Shown: positions 16,318 through 29,128, counted from the stretch's first letter. The stretch is DNA of 64,000 nucleotides from Cobetia sp. L2A1 (GCF_009796845.1 NZ_CP047025.1:372001-436000); one strand, 5' to 3'. Notes: generated by a model from the letters alone, not told the origin. Translations and numbers: made by a program.

Positions 16318-16889
16318 GCGTGCGTCGTCTAGTGCTCTTCGTGCCGCTACTGATTGTGGTGGGATTGGGTGCCTTTCTTTATCAGCGCCTCGATGATGAC
16401 CCCTATGCGCGTGATTCCGCCTTGTTGTCGCGTGACTTCCCAGCCTTCACGCTGAGTACGTTGAGTGATCCCGAGGCGCGTGTCAGCGAGTCATTGCTCA
16501 AGGGGCAGGTCAGTCTCATCAACGTGTGGGGCGAGTGGTGCCCAACCTGCAAGCATGAGATGCCGCAGCTGCTGGATCTGGCGGATCGCGGCGTGCGCAT
16601 GATCGGCGTGGACTACAAGGACACGCGCGACAAGGGCCATGCCTTCCTTGAGGAATTCGGCAATCCCTTCGAGGTCAACGTATTCGACCCCGATGGCACG
16701 CTGGGCTTTGATCTGGGTGTTTACGGCGCCCCCGAAACCTTTCTTGTCGATGCAGAGGGCGTGATTCGCTATCACCACACCGGCTATATCCGTCCAGAAG
16801 ATGTGCGCGATGTCATTATGCCGACGCTGGCGCGAATCGGGACACCGCAGGCAGCCGGTGACAGCTCTGGCAAGGGAGAGGGGGAATGA
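16314..16889 (+). CDS. ccmG: Thiol:disulfide interchange protein CcmG (DsbE)
   Basis: 191-residue membrane-anchored thioredoxin-like protein. N-terminal anchor at about residues 5-24; active site WCPTC with Cys76 and Cys79 in the acidic-motif context VWGEWCPTC typical of CcmG; cis-proline region GVYGAPETFLVD. It reduces the apocytochrome CXXCH cysteines or CcmH in the periplasm, fed by DsbD or CcdA. A good ribosome binding site (GGGAGG) lies upstream and the gene overlaps both neighbours by 4 bp. Confidence 0.97.
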   Translation: MSVRRLVLFVPLLIVVGLGAFLYQRLDDDPYARDSALLSRDFPAFTLSTLSDPEARVSESLLKGQVSLINVWGEWCPTCKHEMPQLLDLADRGVRMIGVDYKDTRDKGHAFLEEFGNPFEVNVFDPDGTLGFDLGVYGAPETFLVDAEGVIRYHHTGYIRPEDVRDVIMPTLARIGTPQAAGDSSGKGEGE

Positions 16890-17416
16890 ATCCCATGAGA
16901 CGCATGTGCGCGACCTTCGGTATACCGTTTGTTCAGACGCTGATTGTACTGCTGTTTCTATCATGGCTGGCGGCCGGGAAGGCACAGGCCGCCATCGAGA
17001 TGCATCAGTTCAACAATCCGGTGCTGCAGAAGCGCTACGACAGTCTGACGGCGGCACTGCGCTGCCCCAAATGTCAGAACCAGGCAATCGGCGACTCAGA
17101 TTCGCCCATCGCTGGCGACATGCGTCAGAACGTGGCGGACTTGCTCAATGATGGGCGCAGCGACAGTGAGATCCAGAATTTCATGGTCGATCGCTTCGGC
17201 GAGTACGTGCTGTATAACCCGCGCCTCGATGGCCGAACCTGGCTGTTGTGGGGCGGGCCGGCCGTATTGATCCTGCTCGGGCTTGGCTGCGTGGCACTGA
17301 TCGTACGTGCCAGGCGCCGTGCAAGTGTGCGTGCGCTTGACCCTGACGAACAGGCCAGAATCTCTGCACTGCTGAAGGCCCATGGTCGCCCTCGAAACGG
17401 TAAGGAATCTTCATGA
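16886..17416 (+). CDS. ccmH: Cytochrome c biogenesis protein CcmH
   Basis: 176-residue membrane-anchored thiol-redox protein with an N-terminal signal or anchor (about residues 13-35), the family motif LRCPKCQNQ (redox Cys60 and Cys63), and a C-terminal membrane helix (about 111-132). It works with CcmF and CcmI in presenting reduced apocytochrome for heme ligation. The C-terminal CcmI-like part present in E. coli CcmH is absent here and is encoded by the separate next gene, as in Pseudomonas. Overlaps ccmG and ccmI by 4 bp. Confidence 0.96.
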   Translation: MNPMRRMCATFGIPFVQTLIVLLFLSWLAAGKAQAAIEMHQFNNPVLQKRYDSLTAALRCPKCQNQAIGDSDSPIAGDMRQNVADLLNDGRSDSEIQNFMVDRFGEYVLYNPRLDGRTWLLWGGPAVLILLGLGCVALIVRARRRASVRALDPDEQARISALLKAHGRPRNGKESS

Positions 17417-18753
17417 CGCTGCTATGGCTGGCGATTGGCCTTTTATTGATCCCTGCCGCCTGGTTACTGCTGTTACCACTACGGCGCGCGCGCAGTACCT
17501 ACGAGGCTCAGCAGGCGTTTGAGAGCAACGACGGCCTCGAAGCCGAAAACGTACGCGTCTATCAGAGCCGCGTCGCGTCGTTGGAGCGGGGTCACGCACG
17601 CGGTGATCTGGATGATGTCGCGTTAGCTGATGGACGTGTCGAGCTGGAGCGCAGCCTGCTGGAAGATGCCGCCGCCGCTCGACGTTCACCGCTAAGGAGC
17701 TCGGCAAGTGGTCGCGTGTTGGTGCCGCTGATGCTGGTAGTGATGGTGATTGGCTCGCTGCTCTGGTATCAGCGAGAGGGCGCCAGTGGTGATCTGGCGC
17801 TGACGGCCGCCATTGAAGCGACACCGATTCACAATGCTGCCAGCTTCAAGGCACGCATCAGCCGTCTGCATGCTGAAGCCGCGGCACAGCCAGACAACGC
17901 CAAGGTCTGGATGGCGCTATTTCCGCTCTACCGTGATGCCGGTCAGCTTGACGAGGCCATGCAGGCGCTTGATGAGCTGATTCGCCTTGAGGGGCGTGCA
18001 CCGGCGCTTTTGGCGCAGATGGCACAGCTCAAGTTCTTTGCCGCTCAGCGTACGCTGACGGACGAGGTACAGGCGCTGGTGGATGAGGTGTTGGCCACTG
18101 ACTCGCGTCAGCCGACAGTGTTGGGGTTGCTCGGTATCGATGCATTCGATCATTCCCGCTATGAGCAGGCCATCGATTACTGGCGCAAGGCGATCGCAGG
18201 CATGGAGAATCCAGGGGCTGCCAAGGCGCTTCGTGAGGGGATCAGTGCGGCACGCGCCCGCATGGCGAAGGCTGGCGAGGTGGATGCCTCGGTCGCCTTG
18301 AGTGAGTCGGTATCAGGCGAGGCGAGTGCCAACGACAGCACCAATGACAGTGCCAAGACCGTTGATGCCGCGCAGCTGACACTGACCGTTACCCTGGCAC
18401 CTGCACTCAAGGCATCATTGGCAGGAAATCTCGGGGCGACGCTGTTCATCGTCGCGCGGGACAGTGCCGGCAAGTTGCCGCCACTGGCGGTCGTGCGTAC
18501 CACGGCGGATCAGTTGCCACTCACCGTCACGCTGTCAGATGATAATGCCATGGCGCCGATGGCACGTCTGTCGATGGCTGACGAGGTGAATCTCGTCGCC
18601 CGTATCTCTGCCTCTGGCGCACCAGCCGCTCAGGCGGGTGACCTCGAGGGTCGGCTGTCCGATGTGACGGTCACGCGTGGCGATGCGGCTGCCGAAACGC
18701 CATTGGCTCTGCATATCGATCATGTGGTGGGTGCCTCGGCTGCCACTCCGTAG
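17413..18753 (+). CDS. ccmI: Cytochrome c biogenesis protein CcmI (CycH)
   Basis: 446-residue apocytochrome chaperone, last gene of the ccm operon. Two membrane segments (about residues 3-22 and 97-116) flank a cytoplasmic loop with the family motif NVRVYQSRVASLERG. A TPR region follows (about 130-285, e.g. NAKVWMALFPLYRDAGQLDEAMQ), which binds the C-terminal helix of apocytochrome c. The last 130 residues form a beta-rich periplasmic domain (QLTLTVTLAPALKASL onward) seen in many CycH proteins. The stop lies at 18753. Confidence 0.94.
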   Translation: MTLLWLAIGLLLIPAAWLLLLPLRRARSTYEAQQAFESNDGLEAENVRVYQSRVASLERGHARGDLDDVALADGRVELERSLLEDAAAARRSPLRSSASGRVLVPLMLVVMVIGSLLWYQREGASGDLALTAAIEATPIHNAASFKARISRLHAEAAAQPDNAKVWMALFPLYRDAGQLDEAMQALDELIRLEGRAPALLAQMAQLKFFAAQRTLTDEVQALVDEVLATDSRQPTVLGLLGIDAFDHSRYEQAIDYWRKAIAGMENPGAAKALREGISAARARMAKAGEVDASVALSESVSGEASANDSTNDSAKTVDAAQLTLTVTLAPALKASLAGNLGATLFIVARDSAGKLPPLAVVRTTADQLPLTVTLSDDNAMAPMARLSMADEVNLVARISASGAPAAQAGDLEGRLSDVTVTRGDAAAETPLALHIDHVVGASAATP

Positions 18754-18822
18754 GTGATAGGCTGGGCGGCGCGCAGTGTATTGTCTTGCTGCAGCTTATT
18801 GTTCGCGTCTTGAATCACGCCT

Positions 18823-18855
18823 CGGCCCGCCGTGTGGATGACACGCTGCGGGCCG
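18823..18855 (+). terminator. Hairpin after the ccm operon
   Basis: CGGCCCGC-CGTGT (18823-18835) pairs with ACACG-GCGGGCCG (18841-18855, two-base bulge). There is no following T-run, so termination is possible but not certain. It lies in the 212-bp gap between ccmI and smc. Confidence 0.45.
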
Positions 18856-18965
18856 TCGTGGTTGGGGCCACCGCCGCTTTTGGGTAGACTGCGCGCTGGT
18901 TTTTCAAAATTACCTTCGTCAGACCCTTTTTTCATGCTTTAGACCTCAAGGACGCGCCAGGCGCA

Positions 18966-21900
18966 ATGCGGCTCAAATCGATCAAGCTGGTCGGCTTCAA
19001 ATCTTTTGTCGATCCAGTCACCGTGCCCTTCGACAGCAACATGACGGCGATACTCGGCCCCAACGGCTGCGGTAAATCGAACGTCATCGATGCCGTGCGC
19101 TGGGTCATGGGTGAGTCCAGTGCCAAGAACCTGCGCGGTGAGTCGATGACGGATGTCATCTTCAATGGCTCTACCGGTCGCAAACCGGTCGGTCAGGCCT
19201 CCGTCGAGCTGACCTTCGACAACGCTGACGGTAGTCTCGGTGGCGCCTGGTCCGAGTACGCCGAGATATCCGTCAAGCGTCTGGTGACGCGTGACTCTCA
19301 ATCCGGCTACTTCCTCAATGGCCAGAAGTGCCGTCGCCGTGATATCGCCGATGTTTTCCTCGGTACCGGACTTGGCCCGCGTTCCTACTCCATTATAGGG
19401 CAGGGCATGATCTCGCAGCTGATCGAGGCCCGCCCCGATGACTTGCGCGGTACCCTTGAGGAAGCGGCCGGCATCTCCAAGTACAAGGAGCGCCGCCGCG
19501 AGACCGAAAGTCGCATGAAGCGCACCCAGGAAAACATGGAGCGCCTCGATGACCTGCGTGAGGAACTCGACAAGCAGCTCGAACGTCTCAAGCGTCAGGC
19601 GGAAGCGGCGCGGCGCTATCAGACCCTCAAGCAGGACGAATACCGTCTCAAGGGCGAACTGGCCGTGCTGCGTCGCCGTGGGTTGCGGGCACAGCAGCGC
19701 GATCAGCAATCTCGCGTTACCGAGCTTGAAACCGGCGTCGAGCGCGAGATTCTCGGTCAGCGCCAGAGCGAGAGCCAGCTGGAAGAGCAACGCTACCAGC
19801 ACGATGAGCTGGCCGGTGAGTTGGAAACGCATCAGACCGCCTTCTACGAGACGGGCGCCAAGATCGCGCGTCTTGAGCAAAGCCTGGAACACGCCCGCAC
19901 GCGTGAGCAGCAATTGGCGGCTGATCTTGAGGTGGCGCGTCGCGAGCTCAGCGATGTGCAACGTATCGAGGGTGAGGACGGTGAGCGTCTGGAGATGATC
20001 GACGCACGCCTCGAAGACATTGCGCCCGAGCTTGAGATGGCGCGTGAGACGCTTGAAGGGCTCGAACTGTCACTGGAAGAGGCCGAAGAGCGGCGTCAGG
20101 ACAGCCAGAGCGAGTGGGAGCGTTTCAGTCAGGTTGATAATGAAGCCCAACGTGGTGCCGAGCGTGCGCAGAGTGAGATCCAGCAACTCGAGAGCGCTAT
20201 TGCCGAGGCTGAACGTCAACGCGAACGTCGTCGTCAGCAACTTGGCGAGCTGCCTGACGTGGCTGAATTACGTGAGACGCGCGAAGAATTGCGCGAGCAG
20301 CTCGACGAATTGATGCTCATGGGTGAGTCGCTTGAGTCCCGCCGTGAACAGGCCAGCGACACGCGTGAGCAGGCACAGGCCAATCGCCTCGCGCTAGATG
20401 CCGAGCGCGACCAGCTACGTCAGCGCCGTAACGTACTGCAGGGTGAGAAGGCATCGCTTGAAGCGCTGATAGAGGCCGCGCTACGTGATGATGATGATTC
20501 GCTGGCCACGCACCTGCACACACATGGCCTGTCTCAGGCGCCAGCGCTGGCCGAAGGGCTGGAGGTCGATGCTGGCTGGGAGTCTGCCAGTGCCTGGGTA
20601 TTGGGGCCCTTCCTGCGTGCCCGTATGGCTGATGCTGATCGGCCGCTGATGGCAGAGCTGTTGTCAGGGTTACCTGGCGGCGAGCTGTTGATGATCGACA
20701 CGTCCAGCAGCGACACTGCCCCCGCGGGCACACTCGCCGCACGTATCAAGGGCGCTGATGCGCTGAATGGCTGGCTCGCTAGCATCCAGTGTGTCGAGAC
20801 GCAGGCGGCTGCCTGGCAGTGTCGTGACGCGCTGGCCGTGCATGAAAGTGTACTGACACCGGATGGCCTGTGGTTGGGCCGTGGTTGGAGTCGTCGTCAG
20901 GTAGCTGGTGAACGTGCCGATAGCGTGATTGCCCAGCGTGCGCGTCTTGAGCAGGTCACGCTTGAGCTGGAATCGCTGGATGCTCGTCTTGATGATATCG
21001 ACGTGCGGCTGGCAACTGCTGCCGAGCAGATCGGGGCCGCCGAAGGTGCGCTCGAAAATCTGCGCGTCGAGGAGCGTGAGCTGAGTGAACGTCAGCGTGA
21101 ATTGAGCCTCAAGGAAGCAGGGCTCGCCAGCCGTCTCGAACATGTCGATGGTCGTGCGCGTGAGCTCGATGAAGAGCTCGCACAACTGGCTGAAACACGC
21201 GAAAACCACGCACTGACGCTGGAAGAAGCCCGTGAACGCTGGCAGCAAGCGCTGGAGTCGGTCGAGAGCAACGCGCAATCGCGTGAGACGCTGGAGCAGT
21301 CGCGGCGTGATCATCAGGGCGCACTGGCGGGGCTCCGTGCACAGCAGGCGCCGGCGCGAGAGCAGGTCAGCCGTCTCGACATGGAACGCCAGCGTCTGGT
21401 GACTGAGCGTGACGGTATGCAAGGTCAGCGAGCGCGAGCGAGTGAGCAGCGCGAAAAGCTGGCAGAACGCATCGAATTGCTTGAAGCCAGTCGTGAAGAA
21501 ACGGCATTGCCGCAGGAAGAAGAGCGTGAACAGCTGGAAATGTTGCTCGAAACGCGGCTTTATCAAGAAACCAAGCTAAACGCCTGTCGTGATAAGACTC
21601 ATGAATTAGTCGAACAGATGCGGCAGGCTGAGCAAGCCCGCCAGAACCACGAACGTAATCTGGAAGGCATTCGTCAACGGCTTGAAGAAGGGCGCATGCA
21701 GGTGCAGGCGCTCACACTCAAGGCCGATGCACAGGACGAGCAGTTGGTAGAGCTGGGCTACGACGAGGCCGCAACAGGGCTTCTCGAAGAAGGGTTGGAC
21801 TCCAATGCTACCGAGTCTGCCTGGACTCACAATCTTGAGCAGATTGGTGAGCGCATCAAGCGTCTCGGCGCTATCAACCTGGCGGCCATTGAGGAGTATG

Positions 21901-22478
21901 ACCAGCAGGCTGAGCGCCGTAACTACCTTGAGGCTCAGCATGCTGAGCTTACCGAGGCGCTGGAAACGCTCGCACGTGCCATTCGCAAGATTGATCAGGA
22001 AACACGGGTGCGATTCAAGGATACCTTCGACAAGGTCAATGCGGGAATCCAGCTTCTTTTCCCGAAGATCTTCGGTGGTGGAGCGGCGTGGTTGACGCTG
22101 ACAGGTGATGATTTGCTTGAGACAGGCGTGGCGATCATGGCGCGTCCTCCCGGCAAGAAAAACTCTACCATTCATCTGTTGTCAGGGGGCGAGAAAGCAC
22201 TGACAGCACTTGCGTTGGTATTCGCTATCTTCCAGCTCAATCCGGCGCCATTCTGTATGCTTGATGAAGTGGATGCACCGCTGGATGATGCGAACGTCGG
22301 TCGTTATGCCAGACTGGTGAAAGAGATGTCAGAAAGCGTACAGTTCATCTATATCACGCATAACAAGATAGCGATGGAAGCGGCTGATCGCCTTATGGGG
22401 GTTACCATGCAGGAACCTGGTGTCTCGCGGCTGGTCTCTGTAGGGATAGAAGAAGCTGCGATACTCGCCGAAGCTTGA
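18966..22478 (+). CDS. smc: Chromosome partition protein SMC
   Basis: 1170-residue SMC ATPase that organises and segregates the chromosome with ScpA and ScpB. N-terminal head with Walker A GPNGCGKSN (residues 31-39), long coiled coil, a hinge of about 160 residues around 510-670 breaking the heptads (rich in Gly, Ala, Pro), a second coiled coil, and a C-terminal head with signature LSGGEKALTALAL (from about 1071) and Walker B FCMLDEVDAPLDD. Full length for the family. It uses the canonical SMC rather than the enteric MukBEF. A strong 12-bp stem follows the stop. Confidence 0.98.
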   Translation: MRLKSIKLVGFKSFVDPVTVPFDSNMTAILGPNGCGKSNVIDAVRWVMGESSAKNLRGESMTDVIFNGSTGRKPVGQASVELTFDNADGSLGGAWSEYAEISVKRLVTRDSQSGYFLNGQKCRRRDIADVFLGTGLGPRSYSIIGQGMISQLIEARPDDLRGTLEEAAGISKYKERRRETESRMKRTQENMERLDDLREELDKQLERLKRQAEAARRYQTLKQDEYRLKGELAVLRRRGLRAQQRDQQSRVTELETGVEREILGQRQSESQLEEQRYQHDELAGELETHQTAFYETGAKIARLEQSLEHARTREQQLAADLEVARRELSDVQRIEGEDGERLEMIDARLEDIAPELEMARETLEGLELSLEEAEERRQDSQSEWERFSQVDNEAQRGAERAQSEIQQLESAIAEAERQRERRRQQLGELPDVAELRETREELREQLDELMLMGESLESRREQASDTREQAQANRLALDAERDQLRQRRNVLQGEKASLEALIEAALRDDDDSLATHLHTHGLSQAPALAEGLEVDAGWESASAWVLGPFLRARMADADRPLMAELLSGLPGGELLMIDTSSSDTAPAGTLAARIKGADALNGWLASIQCVETQAAAWQCRDALAVHESVLTPDGLWLGRGWSRRQVAGERADSVIAQRARLEQVTLELESLDARLDDIDVRLATAAEQIGAAEGALENLRVEERELSERQRELSLKEAGLASRLEHVDGRARELDEELAQLAETRENHALTLEEARERWQQALESVESNAQSRETLEQSRRDHQGALAGLRAQQAPAREQVSRLDMERQRLVTERDGMQGQRARASEQREKLAERIELLEASREETALPQEEEREQLEMLLETRLYQETKLNACRDKTHELVEQMRQAEQARQNHERNLEGIRQRLEEGRMQVQALTLKADAQDEQLVELGYDEAATGLLEEGLDSNATESAWTHNLEQIGERIKRLGAINLAAIEEYDQQAERRNYLEAQHAELTEALETLARAIRKIDQETRVRFKDTFDKVNAGIQLLFPKIFGGGAAWLTLTGDDLLETGVAIMARPPGKKNSTIHLLSGGEKALTALALVFAIFQLNPAPFCMLDEVDAPLDDANVGRYARLVKEMSESVQFIYITHNKIAMEAADRLMGVTMQEPGVSRLVSVGIEEAAILAEA

Positions 22479-22486
22479 GATAAAAG

Positions 22487-22520
22487 CTGCGCAAGAGGGC
22501 AAGGTCATCCTCTTGCGCAG
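22487..22520 (+). terminator. Strong stem-loop after smc
   Basis: Perfect 12-bp stem CTGCGCAAGAGG (22487-22498) / CCTCTTGCGCAG (22509-22520) with a 10-base loop, 9 bp after the smc stop. No T-run follows, so it may be a weak terminator or a transcript-stabilising end. Confidence 0.55.
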
Positions 22521-22738
22521 TAGCCGGTGGCCGGACTTGCGGCCTAGTTGGCAAAATCTTGTTGCACGGAGTGATCGAAAGCACTACGACTTTGCGTCAT
22601 AGTGTCAGTCAGGGATAATTGAAGGGCGATTGCGTAGGTCACCACCACAGGATTGACATTCGAAAAAATGTCCCCTTTTTCTGCAATCGCGCTATGCTGT
22701 TCACGTGCATGGTGCCCAAGCAAACAGGCTAATGACCC

Positions 22739-24001
22739 ATGGAATTGAGAGAGTGGCTCATCTTGTTGGGGTTGGTGCTCGTCGCAATCATCGTCGTTGA
22801 TGGTGTGCGCCGGCTTCAGCGTCAACGTCGAGTACCCCGTCTAGATAGAGTGGGTACAACGGAGTCTACCGATGCTGCCAATGCGGCAGCGGCAGAAGAG
22901 GTAGATGACGAGATAGTAGAAAAGCGCGACAACTGGGAGCTGCCAAACGGCGGTTACCGAGTGATTGGTGATGCTGAGCAGCATGACGAGGCAGAGGATG
23001 ACGACTCTGTACTCGACAATGCGCATGGTATCAAGGCATCGCGGGTGACTCAGCCGAGTCGTCCCGCGGAGCGCATGGAGAGACGCGAAGCACCGGAGCG
23101 CAAGGGCCTTGGCCAACGTGCTGCGGCGTTTGGCGCACGTGCGAGCCAGTCGATGCGCGACGTTACGGCCAGTCTGGGTTCACGCCGTGAAGACGAGGAT
23201 GCCGGCGATAACGTTCATCGTGAGCCAGCACTGCATGATGAGAAAAGCAAAGCTGCCGATCATGATGCTGTCTCTCATGACCATGAAGACGGTCCGAGCA
23301 TCTCTGCTTCACGTGCTGATAATCTCGAACCGATGGCAGAGACGCCGGCGACAGAAGCTTCTACAGCATCGTCGTCTGATACATCTGGTGTCAGAGCGAC
23401 CTCTGCCCGTAAAGAGCCGGTGCTTGAAGGGCAGTCTGCCTCTAGCGCTGCAGCAACAGCAGACGTTGAATCAGAGGCGGTTGATGAGCGTCACCCGCTG
23501 GTGATTCGTGCCGAGCGCAACAAGGTCGATGATGCGCTAGCCCGCGATATGCTGGCGGATGCCAGTGAGGTGATCATCATATCCGTGATGGCACGTGGCG
23601 ATTCAGGGTTTAGCGGTGAAGACGTACTGGGCGTATCATTGGCCTGTGGTCTGCGTCACTCCAACATGGGGCTGTTCATGCGCCATGAAGAAGATGATGA
23701 CGGTAGCCCGCTGCAATTTGCGATGGCCAATGTGGTCAAGCCGGGTATCTTTGATCCGGCGGAGATGGTCGATAGTCAGCTGGATGGTGTGACCTTCCTG
23801 ATGCCGCTGCCGGGCGCAGACGATACTTCAGCCGCGTTCGAGACCATGGTCGAGATCGCCATGCTGCTGGTCCGTCGTCTGGGCGGTGAACTGAAAGACG
23901 AGAACCACAGCGTGATGACTGCACAGACGATCGAATTCAAACGCCAGCAGGTGCACGAGTTCGAGCGTCGTAACCGTCTGCATCGTTATCAAGCCAATTG
24001 A
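22739..24001 (+). CDS. zipA: Cell division protein ZipA
   Basis: 420-residue inner-membrane anchor for FtsZ at the division ring. The N terminus is a single membrane segment (residues 4-21, WLILLGLVLVAIIVVDGV) followed by a basic patch RRLQRQRR, the typical ZipA layout. A long acidic, proline-poor linker (about 30-255, rich in Asp, Glu and Ala) precedes the C-terminal FtsZ-binding domain (about 270-415: DASEVIIISVMARGDSGFSG, ACGLRHSNMGLFMRHE, VTFLMPLPG). Lies between smc and ligA, the order seen in Pseudomonas. A UUCG-loop terminator follows. Confidence 0.95.
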   Translation: MELREWLILLGLVLVAIIVVDGVRRLQRQRRVPRLDRVGTTESTDAANAAAAEEVDDEIVEKRDNWELPNGGYRVIGDAEQHDEAEDDDSVLDNAHGIKASRVTQPSRPAERMERREAPERKGLGQRAAAFGARASQSMRDVTASLGSRREDEDAGDNVHREPALHDEKSKAADHDAVSHDHEDGPSISASRADNLEPMAETPATEASTASSSDTSGVRATSARKEPVLEGQSASSAAATADVESEAVDERHPLVIRAERNKVDDALARDMLADASEVIIISVMARGDSGFSGEDVLGVSLACGLRHSNMGLFMRHEEDDDGSPLQFAMANVVKPGIFDPAEMVDSQLDGVTFLMPLPGADDTSAAFETMVEIAMLLVRRLGGELKDENHSVMTAQTIEFKRQQVHEFERRNRLHRYQAN

Positions 24002-24043
24002 GACAGGCCAATTGAGTGTCTGAGTCAGCAAGTCTGTCATGAT

Positions 24044-24077
24044 GCCAACGGCGACCTTCGGGTCGCCGTTGGCGTTT
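24044..24077 (+). terminator. Terminator after zipA
   Basis: Perfect 13-bp stem GCCAACGGCGACC (24044-24056) / GGTCGCCGTTGGC (24061-24073) closed by a stable TTCG tetraloop, followed by a short T-run (GTTTC). Confidence 0.8.
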
Positions 24078-24173
24078 CTGGCATCTCAAAAGGTGCTCCA
24101 TGGCGCTTGAGTATTCGGTCTGCCAGTCGCATTGAGTACAATGGCAACATCATGGCGACTGGTTGGCATTTAG

Positions 24174-26764
<2,591 letters not shown>

Positions 26765-26840
26765 GCCTGAGCTTGAGTTTGAGCTTGAGTCTGTGGTGAT
26801 CGGAGCAGATGTTGCCTGAACAGGGTGTATCAATCTGTAT

Positions 26841-26882
26841 AAAAAAAGATGCCCTTGGCTTGCGCCAGGGGCATCTTTTTTC
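26841..26882. terminator. Bidirectional terminator between yheU and mnmC
   Basis: Stem GATGCCCTTGGC / GCCAGGGGCATC (one G-T pair, TTGC loop) flanked by seven A residues on the left and six T residues on the right, between two convergent genes. Confidence 0.93.
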
Positions 26883-26911
26883 AGTCTCACGTGACGTCAG
26901 GTCGTTTCATG

Positions 26912-29128
26912 TCAGCGGCGCTGAATGATGTCGCGAATCAGGCGGCGGCCGGGGTGCAGGTGGTCGGCTAGCTCACGCTCCAGTGGTAATGGCTCACCAC
27001 ACATCTGAGCGGCGATCAGCTCAGCGCACAGTGGCGCCGTCGTGAACCCACGTGAGCCGTGAGCGGTAGAGAGCCACAATCCCGGTAGATGAGCGCCGCT
27101 GAGCTGGGGGACGCGTCTCTTGGCATCAAAGGCCAGCGCTGCGTAGTCAGTACGCCATGCGTCAGCATCGGGGGCCGGGCCGGCAAGCGGGCTCTTGTCG
27201 GGGCTGGCGGCGCGCCAGGCGACGCGTCCTTGCCACTCGTCCGCTTCCAGCGATGTTCCCCGTGCATGCTCCCAGTCACTGACGAAGGCGGGCAGGGCGC
27301 TTCTCAATTCCGCGACGTTCGCGTCATGATCGCTCTGGCGCACGGCATCATCCGTATCCTTGGGTGCAAATGTCGCGCCGAAGCTAAGCGTCAGGCTGCC
27401 ATCAGCATGCTGCCGGCAAGGCGAGATGTAGCCACCAGCACACACCACGCTATTGAGCGCGGGGAGCTGACTGACTTGCTCGGCAGGGACCATAATCTCG
27501 CTGACCTGACCACGAATGGGTTGAAGTGGTAAATGTGCCAATGGTGCCAGCAGCGAAGTCTGTTCGCCTAGCGCGACGATCAGTTGGTCAACGTGTAGCT
27601 GATGCCCTTCGCTGTCTTCCAGTTCCCACACCGTACCTTGCGTATCACTTCGTTGGCGGAGGGTGTGAATGCGCGCCTGATGGAAGTGGATACCACTGAC
27701 GGCGGCGAGATGCTGGCACAGGGCAGCAGGACGTACCCAGCCCGCGACCGGATAGAAGAGGCCAGCATGGGCGATATCACTGCCGGCCAGCTGGCTGGCT
27801 TCTGAGGCGCTCACACCCTTCACCAGTGCATCGGGCAGCGAGTGCTGTTCCAGAAAGCGCTGTTGACGCTTTAGCTCGCGTGGACTGGTGGCAAGCTGCA
27901 GCACACCACTGGCTGACCACAGGGCCTGCTCGGGGTCGAGCTGTTCCAGCCAACGACGGCTGTATTGCAGCGCAGCCAGCTGGAAACGGCTGGCGTGGTT
28001 GGTCTCCGCGGCCAGTTTGACGTAGAGCGCACCCTGAGAATTACCGGACGCGCGAGCGCCCGGCGCCTCTGCATCAATCAACGTGACCGTGAAGCCGCGA
28101 CGCGCGAGTGCTTCAGCGCAGCTGGTGCCTGCAATGCCAGCGCCAAGCACCGCAATGCGTGTATTGGCATCAATTGGCGCAGGCTGTGGAGGTTGGGTCC
28201 ACGGCTGTTCGGTCCGCAGCGGATGCAGAGCGCCGCGAATGGCGCATGCGTTATTCGGGACTTCATCCTGCACATCATCCGATTGCAGCCCCATCAGTTC
28301 GGCGCGTGCCGTGGCGGTTACCTCGTCCAGTTCTCCGCAGATCATCTCGCGCTTCATGCCGTGGCCGGCCACCTTGCGCCAGACGAAGCCAGCGGCACGC
28401 AGGCCACGACGTACGAAGCCTGCTGCAGTGAAGGTGGCGAAGGTGGCGCTGGGACGTGAGACGCCTGCCATCGCTGCAAATAGCTCGGGCGACCACATCT
28501 CGGGATTCTTCGATGGTGAAAATCCATCAAGGAACCAGGCATCGACGCCTCCCTCCAGCCGCGAGAGCCGCTCGACCGCATCACCGAAATGCAGATCCAG
28601 CGTGATGCGCGCATCCAGCTGCAGGCGATGCACGCCCACTATTGAGGCTGGCCATTGCGCTGTCAGTGTTTCAGCCAATGACGCGAGGTCGGGCCATGCT
28701 GACAGCGCGCGGCGCAGATCATCGGCACGCATTGGATGCTTTTCCACCGAGACGACATGCAGACGTGCCTCAGACGGTGCCGTTGCCAGGAAGCGCTGTG
28801 CAGCACATAGGATATTGAGGCCGGTGCCGAATCCCGTTTCACCAATCACGAACGGGCGGGATTCCTGCCAGCTGGCAAAGCGCTCGCTGAGGTGATTGCT
28901 GTCGAGAAAGACATGCACTGTCTCGGCGCGACCATCGTGGATCGAGAAGTAGACATCGCCGTACTCCGTTGCCTGTGGTGAAGTTTCATCCCATTCAAGT
29001 TTGGCCTCTTCCAGTGCTGCCAGCGGTGCCAGTACTGTTTTCGGCACGACGCCGGGTGCCGTCACTGAAGGAATGGCATCGGGAGCCTTGAGAGCAGGTG
29101 CAGGCGAGGGAGTAGGACGATCGTTCAC
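26912..29128 (-). CDS. mnmC: Bifunctional tRNA modification enzyme MnmC
   Basis: 738 residues. The N-terminal methyltransferase domain (about 45-290: DVYFSIHDG, FVIGETGFGTGLNIL as SAM-binding loop, AWFLDGFSPSKNPEMWS) and the C-terminal FAD domain (about 330-715: IAVLGAGIAGTSCAEALA, the FAD dinucleotide-binding loop) together convert cmnm5s2U34 to mnm5s2U34 in tRNA. Both domains look intact. The N terminus is about 35 residues longer than in E. coli and proline-rich (MNDRPTPSPAPALKAP), so a later start cannot be excluded, but no better start is visible. The gene is convergent with yheU and shares its terminator. Confidence 0.96.
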   Translation of the reverse strand: MNDRPTPSPAPALKAPDAIPSVTAPGVVPKTVLAPLAALEEAKLEWDETSPQATEYGDVYFSIHDGRAETVHVFLDSNHLSERFASWQESRPFVIGETGFGTGLNILCAAQRFLATAPSEARLHVVSVEKHPMRADDLRRALSAWPDLASLAETLTAQWPASIVGVHRLQLDARITLDLHFGDAVERLSRLEGGVDAWFLDGFSPSKNPEMWSPELFAAMAGVSRPSATFATFTAAGFVRRGLRAAGFVWRKVAGHGMKREMICGELDEVTATARAELMGLQSDDVQDEVPNNACAIRGALHPLRTEQPWTQPPQPAPIDANTRIAVLGAGIAGTSCAEALARRGFTVTLIDAEAPGARASGNSQGALYVKLAAETNHASRFQLAALQYSRRWLEQLDPEQALWSASGVLQLATSPRELKRQQRFLEQHSLPDALVKGVSASEASQLAGSDIAHAGLFYPVAGWVRPAALCQHLAAVSGIHFHQARIHTLRQRSDTQGTVWELEDSEGHQLHVDQLIVALGEQTSLLAPLAHLPLQPIRGQVSEIMVPAEQVSQLPALNSVVCAGGYISPCRQHADGSLTLSFGATFAPKDTDDAVRQSDHDANVAELRSALPAFVSDWEHARGTSLEADEWQGRVAWRAASPDKSPLAGPAPDADAWRTDYAALAFDAKRRVPQLSGAHLPGLWLSTAHGSRGFTTAPLCAELIAAQMCGEPLPLERELADHLHPGRRLIRDIIQRR

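Noticed and set aside
18939..19961. 340-codon open frame antisense to smc
   Set aside because: Shadow of the SMC head and coiled coil.
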